Notes under the pieces: model-generated | Database searches by the model: none | Told to the model about the DNA's origin: nothing | The model's input: the letters and a program-made list of their open reading frames with translations, nothing else | Origin: Mastigamoeba balamuthi | Taxonomy: Eukaryota > Evosea > Mastigamoebida > Mastigamoebidae | Direction: 5' to 3' | DNA length: 64,000 nucleotides | Assembly: GCA_902651635.1 (NCBI GenBank) | Contig: CACRSC010000031.1 | Span: forward strand, 191,705-255,704 | Position numbers and translations under genes: made by a program | Shown here: positions 19,770 to 30,684 of the stretch, one piece after another | Layout: the number at the start of each line of letters is the position of its first letter | Numbering within the stretch: the first letter of the stretch is position 1

Positions 19770-22700
19770 ATGGAGGCTGCACCCCCGACCTACGACCAGC
19801 TCCTCGACGGCCTGCGCCTCAAGGTCAGCGAGCTCCCCTCGCCCGCGCCCGAGCCGCTGGCCCACCGCCACGGCCTCCGCGACCGCCTCAGCACGCGCTC
19901 GCTGGCCTTTGTCGAGCGCGCCTCTGTCGTCGCCAGCACCCGCAGGTCCTCCAACGCCCTCGTCGTCGCCGCGCGCTCCTCCTGCATGCTCGACAAGTCC
20001 CTCCGCGACGTCGCCCGCGCCGTCTCCGCGCGCCCGCGGCCCGCGATGGGCCCGCAGGGCGGAGCCGCCGCGGAGCCGATGACCGAAGATTCGAAAATCT
20101 CCGCGGAGCTCTGGCGGTCGTACGAGAAGGACATCGTGGAGCTCTCGGGGAGGTTCCGCACGGCGTCCGCGGTGCTCGGCGAGGTCCAGCCGCGGCTCGC
20201 GGCGGCCCTGGAGGAGAACGCCGTGCTGCGCGAGCGGTTCGAGCGGGCCGCCAAGTGCCAGTACGACTCTGCGGTGGCCATCAAGACGGGGCTCGCCACC
20301 GCGGACCGCCAGCAGCGCTCGCACGAGCGCTCCATCGACGAGGCGCTCGCTTCCGAGACAGGGCTCCGCGGCAGGGTCGCGCAGGCCCGCGCGGAGCTCG
20401 AGCACGCCTCGCGGAAGGTACGCGTCGAGGAGGAGGGCAAGCGGGCCGCAGACGAGAAGCTCTCGGCTGCGATGGCGGCCGTCCAGGAGGCCAGGGGTCA
20501 GCGCGACGCCGCCAGGGGCGTCCTGGCCGCCGCCAAGATGCCCACCGAGGCCCTCCTGCGCGTCTACGCGGACACGGAGGCGCTGCGGGCCCGCATCGAG
20601 CAGTCGGCGGCCGTCGCGGACGAGCGCGAGCGCGGCATCGCGGAGCTGGAGCAGCGGCTGGCCTCTGTCCAGGACCAGATCGCCGCCATCGCCCGCGCCG
20701 AGTGCGTCAAGGAGCGCGCAGCCTCCGAGGCGGAGAGGAAGCCGGCAGGGGACGCGAAGAAGCGGGCTGCAGCGCCGCCCGGGAAGAAGGTGGGCGCCCT
20801 GGTCGCCTGCGAGATGTTCGGGGCCGACGAGCTGTGGCGGGCGGCGCCGCTGGCGATGCGCCTCGCGCAGACGACGGTCAGCTCGGCGCTGCGCTCCAAG
20901 TGCGCCGAGAGGGAGGGCTGGGAGTACGAGTCGAGCGGCGAGGCCTTCGCGCTGGCCTTCGAGGCGCCCGAGCAGGCGCTCGCGTTCTGCACCGAGCTCT
21001 CGGCGCACCTCTGCAACTGCGACTGGCCCGAGCAGCTGCTCAAGCACCCGCTGGCCGCCGAGAAGCTCAGCTCCACGGGGTCGGTCCTCAGCAGGGGCCC
21101 GCGCCTGCGCTTCGGCGTCGCCGTCGTCCGGCCGCCGCCGGGCCCCGGGGGTCCCGCGGACACGTCTCCGTTCCTCGAGCAGGCCAAGCGCCTCGTGCGC
21201 TACGCCGCCGGCGGGCAGGTGTTCCTCGAGGCCAGCGCGCGGGACTCGCTGACCGCGGCGGAGGACTTCAGCCTGCGGGATGTGGGGCAGTGCAAGATCA
21301 AGGGCGGCGCGCAGGTCGACCGCGTCGTCGAGGCGGTGTCCAAGTTCTTCTCGGGGAGGCCCGAGGAGCCCCAGCAGCTGGCGCCCGAGGCCGCGCAGAG
21401 GGCGTCGCAGGGCCAGGTCATCGAGTTCGAGGAGCGCGTCCAGGCAATCGAGAGGCTCGGGGGCGCCGTGTCCGAGCGCGAGCAGAGCGTGGCGGACCAG
21501 TCGCACACGCTCGACGCCGTGCGGGATGAGTGCTTCGTGCTCTGCGCCCAGCTGGACATCGTCCGCCGCGAGTACGAGTCGCTGCGCAAGCAGATGGTCG
21601 CCGAGGCGGGGGCCGACGCCGCGCTGAGCGACCGGGTGGCGATGGTCCTCAACGAGCGCGTGCAGATCAACGCGGCGATGCTCAAGGCGCAGGGCAACAT
21701 CGAGCACCTGACGGAGCACCAGGAGCAGATGTCCCAGGAGACCGAGCAGTGCGCCACCGAGGCCGGGGCGGAGCGCGCGCGGCTGCAGGAGATCGAGGGC
21801 AGCATCGTCTGCAAGTGCCCCGAGGTGCGCGCGAGCCCCGAGATCGCCAAGATGCAGGCCGTGGCCTCGGAGCTCGAGCGCAGGATCGCGGAGGAGGGCG
21901 ACCGCAGGGCCGAGCTGCTGCGCCAGGTCTCGGAGATGCGCAGGGAGTTCGAGACGGCGCAGCTCGAGGCGCTGGACCGCGCGATGATGGGCGAGCGGGC
22001 GCAGCGCGAGGCCGCCGCCTCGTGCCCGGCGCTCAAACGGAGGCTGGAGCAGTGCAACGAATCGCTCCAGTGCTCCGTCAGCCGCGGCGACGGGCCCACG
22101 TCGCTGCCCGAGATGGCTCTGATCATCGCTGGGCGGTGCGGAGACGCCAGGGAGTCGGGATCGCCCCGGCGTACCGTGCCGTTCAGCCCTGAGATCACCA
22201 AGACAACGCACCCTCTGTCCCGCTCCGTCGACTCCTCGACGCTCTCCAGCCCGGAGCAGGCCAAGCCAGCCGCCCGTAGGAAAGGCCCGTCGCGTGCAGG
22301 AGACGCCGGGGCCGCCGCGACCTCAGAGCAGGTCACGATGGTCCGGCCCTTCTCTGTTTTGCGCGAGACCCCGCGAGAGGGATCCAAGAGCGCTCGCAAG
22401 ACCGCACTCGGCGCTGCGTCCCTCTCCAAATCGCCCTCGAGCCTGCGCATGCAGGGGTCGATAGGCCCCGCAGGGCCGCCTCTGAGCAAGCTGTCGGCGT
22501 CCGAGAGCAGCGGGTCGCTGGCCCCGGTCAGGAAGAAGTTCGGCATCCCCAAGTGGCCCTCGCCGCTCTCGCGCAGCGTCCCCGAGGACACGGTGGAGGC
22601 GGAGCCGCTGCCGGCGTCGACACGGGCGCCGGACAGGCCAACGATCCTGCCGGATCTCGTCACACAGCAGCAGCCGCAGGCCCAGCGGAAGCAACACCCG

Positions 22701-24014
22701 CTGGTACGCAGCGTGCCGTTCTCGGACGAGGGCCGCATGTTCCCCGACATCGAGGACGCGGGCCGGCAGGACCCGCAGAACTACGAGGTCAAGCAGCTCG
22801 GGGACATCAGGGAGGAGCGCTCGGTGCTGGACCTGGACCCCCGCGTGTGCGAGGGCCAGGCGACGAGCGACTCGGAGGTCTCGCCCAGGCCGCAGCGATC
22901 CGCCAAGGCGCAGGGCCGCATGCAGAGGAAGGCGGAGCACCTATTCCACCTGCCGCCGTCGGGGTCGGTCGACAGCAACCTCTGCCGCCTGCAGGGGGCG
23001 GCCGAGTCGCAGACGAAGCTGCCGGCACTCAAGGTCAGAGAGGAGCCCGCCCTCGGGCAGCAGAAGCCCCCGGTCGTCGCGCTCAAGGCCCTGGGAATGC
23101 ACTCGCGGTCCCTCTCCGCGAGCTCTGCGCGTACTGCGGCGGCTGGCAAGTCGGGGCAGCCGGTGTCGGCCAGGCCACACCACCTGCGCGCTGCGTCGGA
23201 CCCGCTCGCGCCGCAGGAGCTGCAGTCGGCGCGGAGGCAGAAGCCCTCGCAGGCGGCGCTCTCCATCGACTACAGCGAGTCGACGCGCGAGAAGGCGATG
23301 GAGCGCCAGGAGGAGGAGACCAAGGAGGTCCTGCGCGCTATGAACCTGGGCTTCGAGTCTGCGCTCAAGATGCAGTCTGTGCTGGAGCAGATGCGGCGCT
23401 GCCTTGGGCAGAACTCGGGCAGGTCGTCAGTAAACGACCAGGAGGCGACGACTGGAGACGCGAATGCAGCGCTTCCCACGATACGTGTGCCCATAACCGG
23501 CACACAGGAGCCCGTGCAGTGCGAGAAGCCCACGGCGGAGGCCGCGGCAGGCGGGGACCAGCAGCAACCGAGGGCCGACGAGGCCGGGAGGGCTGCCGGC
23601 AACAAGTTCAACATATCGGTGAACCAGCTGGAGCTGTTCGGCAGCCTGCTGCTCCGGGGCAACAACGTGGAGAACCAGGAGCTCATCGACGCCGGAGTCC
23701 CCGCACAGGCGGTGCTCGCCAACGACTACGAGGTCGCCAGGCGACAGCAGCTCAACGTCGTCGAGCTCAGCCCCGACATCGTAGCCCTCAAATGCTCCGC
23801 GGCGCTGTGCCCGGCGCTACCGGCGTGGGGCCTGCGCAAGAGCTTCAGCATGGCCTCGTCCCTCGACCTGCTCGCGCCCCGAATGGCCGCCCCCACCCTG
23901 GCTCTGCAGGACTCGCCTGCTCTGTTGGCGCCCACGGGCCCGCACATCCCGAGGTCCTCGTCTGTCATCCAGGGGCTCGAGATCATCGGGACGCAGTTCG
24001 CTCTCAAAGACTAG
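19770..24014 (+). CDS. large coiled-coil protein with degenerate class III nucleotide-cyclase domain
   Basis: A single exon of 1414 residues; the upstream open sequence has no ATG. Residues of about 140-340 and 540-800 are charged heptad-like coiled coil rich in Ala, Glu and Arg. Between them, about 343-528, is a class III cyclase-like domain: ALVACEMFGADELWRAAP at the usual first-metal strand, WEYESSGEAFALAFEAPEQA at the second, and YAAGGQVFLEASA near the end. The first metal Asp is replaced in EMFG, the GD of the second motif reads SGEA, and no NxxxAR motif is seen, so catalysis is unlikely. The last 600 residues are Ser/Pro/Arg-rich low complexity. It may be a regulatory pseudo-cyclase; its neighbour at 26258 has cyclase domains in better condition. 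Confidence 0.75.
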   Translation: MEAAPPTYDQLLDGLRLKVSELPSPAPEPLAHRHGLRDRLSTRSLAFVERASVVASTRRSSNALVVAARSSCMLDKSLRDVARAVSARPRPAMGPQGGAAAEPMTEDSKISAELWRSYEKDIVELSGRFRTASAVLGEVQPRLAAALEENAVLRERFERAAKCQYDSAVAIKTGLATADRQQRSHERSIDEALASETGLRGRVAQARAELEHASRKVRVEEEGKRAADEKLSAAMAAVQEARGQRDAARGVLAAAKMPTEALLRVYADTEALRARIEQSAAVADERERGIAELEQRLASVQDQIAAIARAECVKERAASEAERKPAGDAKKRAAAPPGKKVGALVACEMFGADELWRAAPLAMRLAQTTVSSALRSKCAEREGWEYESSGEAFALAFEAPEQALAFCTELSAHLCNCDWPEQLLKHPLAAEKLSSTGSVLSRGPRLRFGVAVVRPPPGPGGPADTSPFLEQAKRLVRYAAGGQVFLEASARDSLTAAEDFSLRDVGQCKIKGGAQVDRVVEAVSKFFSGRPEEPQQLAPEAAQRASQGQVIEFEERVQAIERLGGAVSEREQSVADQSHTLDAVRDECFVLCAQLDIVRREYESLRKQMVAEAGADAALSDRVAMVLNERVQINAAMLKAQGNIEHLTEHQEQMSQETEQCATEAGAERARLQEIEGSIVCKCPEVRASPEIAKMQAVASELERRIAEEGDRRAELLRQVSEMRREFETAQLEALDRAMMGERAQREAAASCPALKRRLEQCNESLQCSVSRGDGPTSLPEMALIIAGRCGDARESGSPRRTVPFSPEITKTTHPLSRSVDSSTLSSPEQAKPAARRKGPSRAGDAGAAATSEQVTMVRPFSVLRETPREGSKSARKTALGAASLSKSPSSLRMQGSIGPAGPPLSKLSASESSGSLAPVRKKFGIPKWPSPLSRSVPEDTVEAEPLPASTRAPDRPTILPDLVTQQQPQAQRKQHPLVRSVPFSDEGRMFPDIEDAGRQDPQNYEVKQLGDIREERSVLDLDPRVCEGQATSDSEVSPRPQRSAKAQGRMQRKAEHLFHLPPSGSVDSNLCRLQGAAESQTKLPALKVREEPALGQQKPPVVALKALGMHSRSLSASSARTAAAGKSGQPVSARPHHLRAASDPLAPQELQSARRQKPSQAALSIDYSESTREKAMERQEEETKEVLRAMNLGFESALKMQSVLEQMRRCLGQNSGRSSVNDQEATTGDANAALPTIRVPITGTQEPVQCEKPTAEAAAGGDQQQPRADEAGRAAGNKFNISVNQLELFGSLLLRGNNVENQELIDAGVPAQAVLANDYEVARRQQLNVVELSPDIVALKCSAALCPALPAWGLRKSFSMASSLDLLAPRMAAPTLALQDSPALLAPTGPHIPRSSSVIQGLEIIGTQFALKD

Positions 24015-24084
24015 GCACGGCAGTATCCCCCAGCTGTGCCGCACATGTATCATGGCAGGACGTGGAATAGAGCGTCCGTATTCC

Positions 24085-25920
24085 TTACTTTAGACGGGGC
24101 GTGTTGTCGAGCAGCGGGTTCTTCAGACGTCCCTTCTCCTTCCTCTTGCTGGAGGACTTGTGGGCCTGGTGGCCGGACACGCGCCCGATGGCGCTGAGAC
24201 GGGCCATCACAAGTCTGCCAACGGCCTCTGTGGAGTACTTGCTGGACACGTCTCTCGACGCTCGCAGCCCCGTTTGCTTGGCTTTCTCTGGGTTGCTGAA
24301 CACCTCCCGCATCAGCGCTCTGCGCGACAGAAGGCCTTCAGCTAAAGGGATCGTGGCTGGGTAGCGAGCACCTCAGGTGCCAATACGATGGCTCGGCCCA
24401 CAGGAATTTCTGGAACGGGCCCGTGCGGGGGTGCGAGAGCCTGTGCACGTGGATGAGGTACGAGTTCTCAGGCGTCATGAACGCGGTGTTCCCTGACCAG
24501 TTGGTGGCGATGACGGGGACCCTGCGTTGCTGCTGTGAGCTCGGGGCGAGCGGGGTCTGGCGTGAGATGAGCTCACCCCGTCGCCATCGCCTCGATGTGC
24601 GGCCGGCCCCACCCCTCGCCTTTGCTGGGGACCACCAGGCAGTCGACGCTCGCGTAGAGCTGCGGCAGCTCCCTGTCGGGGATGTACCACTGCAGGACCC
24701 GCACCTCGGGGCGTTCCTCTGCGCTGGGCTTGACCGACTGTGTTATCTCTCGGATCTTCTCCTCTATCGGGGTCCTGCGCGGGTGGGCTCGTGAGCATGC
24801 CGCCCGCTTGCGTGCGACCCCGGGAGGCACCCCTCGTGGTGGAACTCGTGTGTGAGGACCAGCAGTGCCACAGACTCGTTCCTCCTGAACTCCTCCGTGA
24901 ACGCTCGCACGAGCATGGGGAAGTTCTTCCTCTCCTCCCACTTGGCGACCGAGAGGAACCAGAACTTCCCGCCCTTGTCGAACTGGTCCTGCGGCGGCGT
25001 GTGAGAGGCGAGGCCAAGCTCAGCCCACGAGGGAGCCCTCGCGCACCTTCGGCAGAGGTCGCACTTGCAGGTTGAACGCCCTCGTGTCCACAGGCTCTGG
25101 CACGACGGCTATCTTCGACCCGTCAACGCCGCTCCCTGCAGGGCTCCGCGTTGGTCGAGTGGGGCGCGGCGGGTGCAGGGGGCCCCGTACGTCGGAAGAC
25201 CTGGTCGTGGAACTGCGTGGGCACCCAGACCTCGTCCATCCCGTTGCACCTGCGCACCCACTCCTCCGGTATCGCGTCGGTCTCGCTCATCGTCCTCCCG
25301 ACCACGTAGGCGAACTTCCCCCAGCCCTGCGGCGGGCACTGCGACGTCTGGTACAGCGGGGGGTACCACGCTGCGCCCCCGGTCACCCTCGGCTCAGCCG
25401 GCGTCCGTTGCCCCCTCCCACCCCGGGGCTGTGGGCCCCGTCCTCACCTCCGGGCTCCGAGTGGCACACGACGGCCGTCGCAGAGACGTTGATGCGGGTC
25501 CGCAGGCCACGCTGCACCAGCGCCGACACCCTGTCCTCCAGACCCTGCATGAACTCGTACGACACGGCGTCGCCTTCGGCGGTGGGGTCTCTCAGTCAGA
25601 GGGCCGGCAGCACAGCTGGAGGGCGGGGGCGGGGCACGGCAGACCGTGCTGGACCAGCCGCACTGGTATGCGGTCCTCGAGGCTCAGCGCGAAGCCCAGC
25701 GCCTCGCTGCAGTACCCGCCGCCGCTCAGCACAGGAGCCTGCGTTGTGCACCCCGCGGTCAGAACCGCAGAGGCACGGGGCGGAAGCGTGCCATCCACAG
25801 GACGGAGCGGATGTCGCGAGTCGGAGTGCTCGGGGGAGGACTGCGCAGAAGCGAACTCGACAGACACGCGACGGCGGCGATGGCCGCCGCTGTGGAGACG
25901 ACAGCGAAGCAGCGCTGCAT
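24085..25920 (-). CDS. GT-B glycosyltransferase, family 4 type, signal-anchored
   Basis: Nine exons (25920-25777, 25738-25645, 25588-25448, 25370-25191, 25135-25047, 24988-24819, 24774-24577, 24521-24372, 24319-24085) give 466 residues. Residues 1-25 hold a hydrophobic signal anchor (FAVVSTAAAIAAVACL), pointing to a lumenal ER/Golgi enzyme. The acceptor half begins with APVLSGGGYCSEALGF. The donor half shows FLSVAKWEERKNFPMLVRAF, the E-x7-E motif GEGWGRPHIEAMATG and VPVIATNWSGNTAF, the standard retaining GT4 signature for an NDP-sugar donor. The end is basic. The donor site at 25046 could instead lie 18 bases downstream (LVG), in the same phase. Sugar and acceptor cannot be read from sequence. 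Confidence 0.85.
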
Positions 25921-26257
25921 TCGCGCACTACAGGACGAGCAAAAATCTAGTGACCTCGAATCTTCAGGAAATATCTGCCCGTTGCCTCCTTTCTGCCGGG
26001 TGAGGTCCGGGTCCCGCGCGGCCGGCCGGTCGGCCCGCCAGTGTCCCCGGGGTTGGCGAGGCGCCTGTGCTGTGGCGCGCTGTTCTACTTTTCTTTCTGT
26101 TCCAAGATGCACCGATATGGTTTTCTGGGGCGAGCGTGTTCCAAAAATAGATTTCTATTCGTGTTTCATATCAGTGCGCGCACTGCGCGCTGTCGCGGGC
26201 ACCTGCAACACCCCTTGGGCATCGCGGCCTGCGATTCGGACCCGCCTCACGCCCCGG
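25921..26257. promoter_or_regulatory. bidirectional promoter region glycosyltransferase / tandem cyclase
   Basis: 337 bases between divergent starts. GAAATATCTGCC at 25968-25979 is about 48-59 bases before the glycosyltransferase ATG. Several AT-rich patches near 26080-26160 may belong to the cyclase promoter. Confidence 0.4.
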
Positions 26258-29200
26258 ATGGGCGGCGCAGCCTCGTCGGCAAAGCCTGGCGGAGAAATCA
26301 TCTCCGGTGAGAAGCAACTACCCCTGACCGTCTCTCACCCGCGCCTCGCACCGCTTTTCTGTGCACGTCCGCTGTGGCACCCGACGCGCGGTCCGGGTGT
26401 CGCCGCGTCTCGACAGTCAAAGCCGCGGGGAAGGGCCCGCCGTCGACGACGGGTCTGGCGCCCATAACCGCATGGGCGCAAATAGAGGAGAACTCGACAA
26501 AGTCGTCGCAGAAGCGGCGACAGCGCACCCCCGCGGTCGAGGGGCCGCCGAGGTCGCCGCCGACAGTGCGGACTCCGAAGCACGTCTCGCAGGTAATCGT
26601 CGCGACCTCGAAGATGAGCATCCTGCCCGCCAAGAGCCTCGAGGACTCGTCTCCGGACTTCATCGTCATCCGGCCGCAGCCCAGACGCCAGTCGGGGTCG
26701 CTGCCCAGCGGCGTCTCTCAGCTCCTGGAAGAGCAGGGCCAGCAGCAGCAGCAGCAACAACAACAACAGCCACAAGAACAGCCGCAGCAGCAGCAGCAAC
26801 GCCCGCACTCCGAGGGGCCGCGGGAGAGAGCTAAGGGGCCGCAGGCGGAGGCAGACCCGAAGTCGCGCGTAAAGAACGACGTGTTCCCACTGCAGAGGCC
26901 CCGCTCGCAGTCCGCTGACCTCGCCCGGACGGCGCTCAGCCCACGCAACCTCCCCGTTGGAGTCGGTACGCGCACCGGTCCGGAAGCTCGCTTGCCTAAG
27001 CCGTTCAAATGATGCAGAGCTGAGGCACGGGCCCGTGTTCCCGTCCGCTTTGGTGGAGCGAACGCCGTCCGCAGGCCTGCCCGACGGCAAGAAGCAGCTG
27101 TCGAAACTGCACCTGGGGCCCGCAACGGGTGGGGACCGGCAGAGCGAGCTCGCCGCATGGGCCATCGGGAAGTTCAGGACGCGAGTGCGGATGCAGCAGG
27201 TCACCAAGTCCTACGCCCGCTTCGTTCCGGAGCCGGTCATCAAGGAGCTCGGCAAGAAGTGCATAGAGGACGTACGCTCCGAGTCGTTTGGAAGTAGCCA
27301 GGCCTGAGCTGCTTGCCCTTGGCAGATCGACGTTGGGGACTTTGCGCTGCTCAACCGGACCATCATGGTCACCGACATACGAAAGTTCACCGCGCTCTCG
27401 GAGAAGATGGGGGCCGCGACGACGTACAGGTTCCTCAATGGCCTCTGCAAGCGGTTGCTCCCGTGTGTCCACGACAACAACGGGTGAGCGGGATTCGGCT
27501 GCTCTCGGAGTTGGAGGATTTTAACCGTGGTGGCCAACTCAGGTTTGTGGACCGGTTCATGGGGGACGCCATCATCGCTGTGTTTGTCAGGGCAGGCGAC
27601 GCAATCAAGGCGTCGAGACATCTCCTGCGCGCTATCCGCAAGTATAACCGAGAGCGAGCAGCCAAGGGCTGGGATGTTCGTGCACACCCTTTTCTCTCCG
27701 AGCCCCCAACTCACACTGCAGCCCAGCCGATCGAGATGGGCGTGGGGCTCCACGCGGGCAGGATCATGCTGGGGACAGTGGGCGACGCGCAGCATATGAC
27801 GATCACCAGCATCGGGAGGTCGATCACCGTCGCAACGTGCATGGAGATGATGACCAAGGTCTGGACCCCCCGCGTGCAGCTGTCTGGCTCGCTCTCACCT
27901 CATTCCCCTCCTTTCCCCGCACGCAGTTCTATCACTGCGACATCGTGGCGTCAGAGACTGTAATCAAGGACTACACACCGACCGCCGACGTCGTCGTTCG
28001 CAAGATCGACCGCATCAAGATTCACCACGACGGGGACCACCTCGATGTGTACCAGGTAGCCGACAAGGGCGCCCTCGCCCCGACCCTCGTGTCGCTGTAC
28101 GAGACGGCGCTCGAGGAGTGGTTCGCCCGCAAGTACGACCAGGCCTCGAACCTGTTCAACCAGTGCACCGTGTCGGCGCCATCCGACGGGCCCAGCGCGG
28201 TACTCTCGGAGCGGCTGTGGCGTCTGAGCCACGAGGAGAGGGCCACCGCCGACTACGAGCCCGTGTACTACTTCACGGGGCTCAACGTCAACACGCGCTC
28301 GTACGAGAGCGAGTACGTCGGCGACACGCCGCAGCAGTTCAACTTGATGCGCTTGGCCTTCTCGGCTGTCTACCACCTGCAGATGCGCATGGTGGCCAAG
28401 GCAGCGGCGCCCCAGCAACAGCAGCAGCAGCAGCAGGGGCCCGCGCCCAGCGAGCACGACAAGTACACCACGCAGAGCCTCGAGCCGTGCGACAGACTCT
28501 CTGCTGTGGGCCGCTCACCGCTCCTGACACCCACCCCAGGGAGGACTACTCTGCTGGGGCCGCCCTGGCCGAGGCTGCCATGCACCGCAAGTCGTTCCGC
28601 AGGCCGAGGCTGCTCTGCGCGTGCCACTCGGACAGGGTCGCCACGCTCGTCGTCGAGCCCGCGCCCACGATCACGATCGAGCAGATAGCCGCCGGGGGCG
28701 CCGCGCCGGCCCCGGTACAGAACTCAGCCCCCTCGCGGTCGACACTGCGGATCGGGCTCGACCCCTCGTTCCGGGGCGCCCCGCAGATACCGGGGCTCCT
28801 AGCGTCGGCCAGAGGGCTCCCCTCAGCGATGGCGCCGATGATCTCGAGCAGGGACGTTGTGCGGACGGACGTGCTCGACGTCCTCGAGACGGCGTCCATC
28901 TTCGCGCCGACGCCCGCGCTCCCGGCGCTGCCCCCGCAGCAGGTGCTCAACGCGCGGCCCCCGCCGGCGCAGAGGCTGCAGGGGAAGGACCGCGACATGG
29001 CCAAGATGGTCATCAGCGGCATGCAGACGAGCAACAGCGACGCCGCGCAGCAGCTGGCCAAGTCGTACGCGCGCTTCCTGCCCCAGCAGTTCCTCTCGAA
29101 GCTCGGCAAGGCCGACATCCAGGAGGTCGACATCGGGGACAACGTGATGCTGCAGATGACCGTCATGTTCATCGAGATCAAGCCCATCGGCGCCGAGTCC

Positions 29201-30215
29201 ATGCCAGCCGACCAGGAGGCATGCTCCTCCCCTCCGATGGCTCTCCCACTCTCCTCGGGCCCTGACTGTTCTGTGCTTGCGTCCGCCCTGCCAGGCCGGG
29301 GCGGCCTTCAAGGTGCTGCGAGCGACGTCCAAGTACATCGCACCGTGCGTCCTGCAGAACGACGGCTACGTCGACAAGTTCTTCTCGGACATGATGCTGG
29401 CCCTGTTCGACAGCGCGAGCGGGGCGATGGAGGCCGGCCTGCAGATCCTCGAGGCCGTCAAGGTCGTCAACGAAAAGTGGTCCCGCAAGAACCGGCCCTT
29501 CAAGCTCGGCGTCTCCATCGGCGCCAACACGGGCCCCTGCGTCCTCGGCACTGTCGGCGACACAGTCCGAATGGGTGCGCCCCGTCGTCTCTGCAACCGC
29601 TGGCGTTGCAGCTGCAGCTGGTGGGGGAGCAGTTGTGCTTACCGGGTCTCGGGTGGTGCGCAGAGGGGACGGTTATCGGTAACACGGTCAACGTGGCGTC
29701 GAGGCTGCTGGGGCTCACCAAGGCGTACGGCGTCCGCTTCGTCACGTCCTCCAACACGGGCGTCAGCGTGCCTAAGGTCCACCCCAACTACTCGCTGCGA
29801 GAACTGGACCTCGGTTCGTCGATTTCGGGGGGGTGGTCTATGTCTGCCGGGTCTGACTCGGGCGGGCACAGTGAAACTTGCGGGGACCAATGACGCTGTG
29901 TGGGTCCTCGAGGTGGTGAACAACGCGCACACGGTCTTCTCAATTCTCAACGACTTTCACACGGCCCTCTCGTTCTACCACAACAGAGGTACCGATCCTT
30001 CGCGAGACCCCGGTTCATGAATGCCGGATCTGCCTGACGCCCCTCCCTGCCTTTGTCTCGCAGACTTCACACAGGCCCTGGAGATGTTCACACAGTGCCT
30101 GCTCATTCAGCCCCTGGACGTGCCCTCCCAGATCTACGCCGAGCGCTGCAGCACGCTCCTGCGGAAAGGGGTGCCCGAGGACTGGACAGCGGTCTTCAGC
30201 ATGTCGTACAAGTAG
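26258..30215 (+). CDS. tandem class III adenylyl-cyclase-like protein, probably N-myristoylated
   Basis: Twelve exons (26258-26306, 26417-26965, 27018-27271, 27326-27483, 27543-27679, 27722-27858, 27927-28486, 28540-29218, 29295-29574, 29664-29813, 29872-29988, 30064-30215) give 1073 residues. The start MGGAASSAKPGG is a classic myristoylation signal. A Gln-rich linker precedes domain 1 (about 260-430): KSYARFVPEPVI, MVTDIRKFTALSEKM (first metal Asp) and FVDRFMGDAIIAVF (second Asp); its NxxxAR site is lost (SIGRSITVATC). Domain 2 (about 795-990) has KSYARFLPQQFL, MFIEIKPIG and FFSDMMLALF but keeps VIGNTVNVASRLL. So domain 1 has metal ligands and domain 2 the transition-state Asn/Arg, as in C1/C2 of animal cyclases. 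Intron 8 (29219-29294) starts with GC. No transmembrane segment is seen. Confidence 0.9.
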
Positions 30216-30684
30216 CGGACGCGAGGGAAGCGAAAAGGGGTGGGTGGTGGCCACTGTGTTGATAGTAAGGTTATTAGGTTAATGCATAGGACAGGTGTAT
30301 CCCACAGTGCTCTTGTGTCCCCGGTGTGTCTGTTCGTGCCAAGCCATGGTATCGCCTCGGAGGATTGCCTACGTTGCTTACACGGGGGACAGCCAGCCAG
30401 TGAGCAGAGGTCTCTGTGGACTGTGGCACAACCCAATCCAGAAGGCAAGCTGACCATGTCTTGCTGAGGCCAGGTGTTCTGCTCCAATTCCTCTTCTCTT
30501 GTCTTTATGGAAGTCCATGCAGAGGTCGTATGGACGCGACTGCTGCTGCAAGCAGCAGGGCAGGGCCCCCCCAAAAAAGAGTGTGCAGGCGACGTTGTGA
30601 TGCTGTGGTCCTCTTTATTGCAGCCCCTCCTCAGTATGGAGGGAATATAAAGGCACCACCCACACCCGCGGACGCGGACGCCTT
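30216..30684. other. intergenic region between convergent genes
   Basis: About 470 bases between the ends of the cyclase and RPB5 genes. No gene or RNA was recognised. A C7A6 homopolymer junction lies near 30569. Confidence 0.55.

Noticed and set aside
19752-22211. An 819-codon open frame on the - strand opposite the coiled-coil gene
   Set aside because: Mirror effect of GC-rich coding sequence; composition is Leu/Arg/Gly with no motifs.
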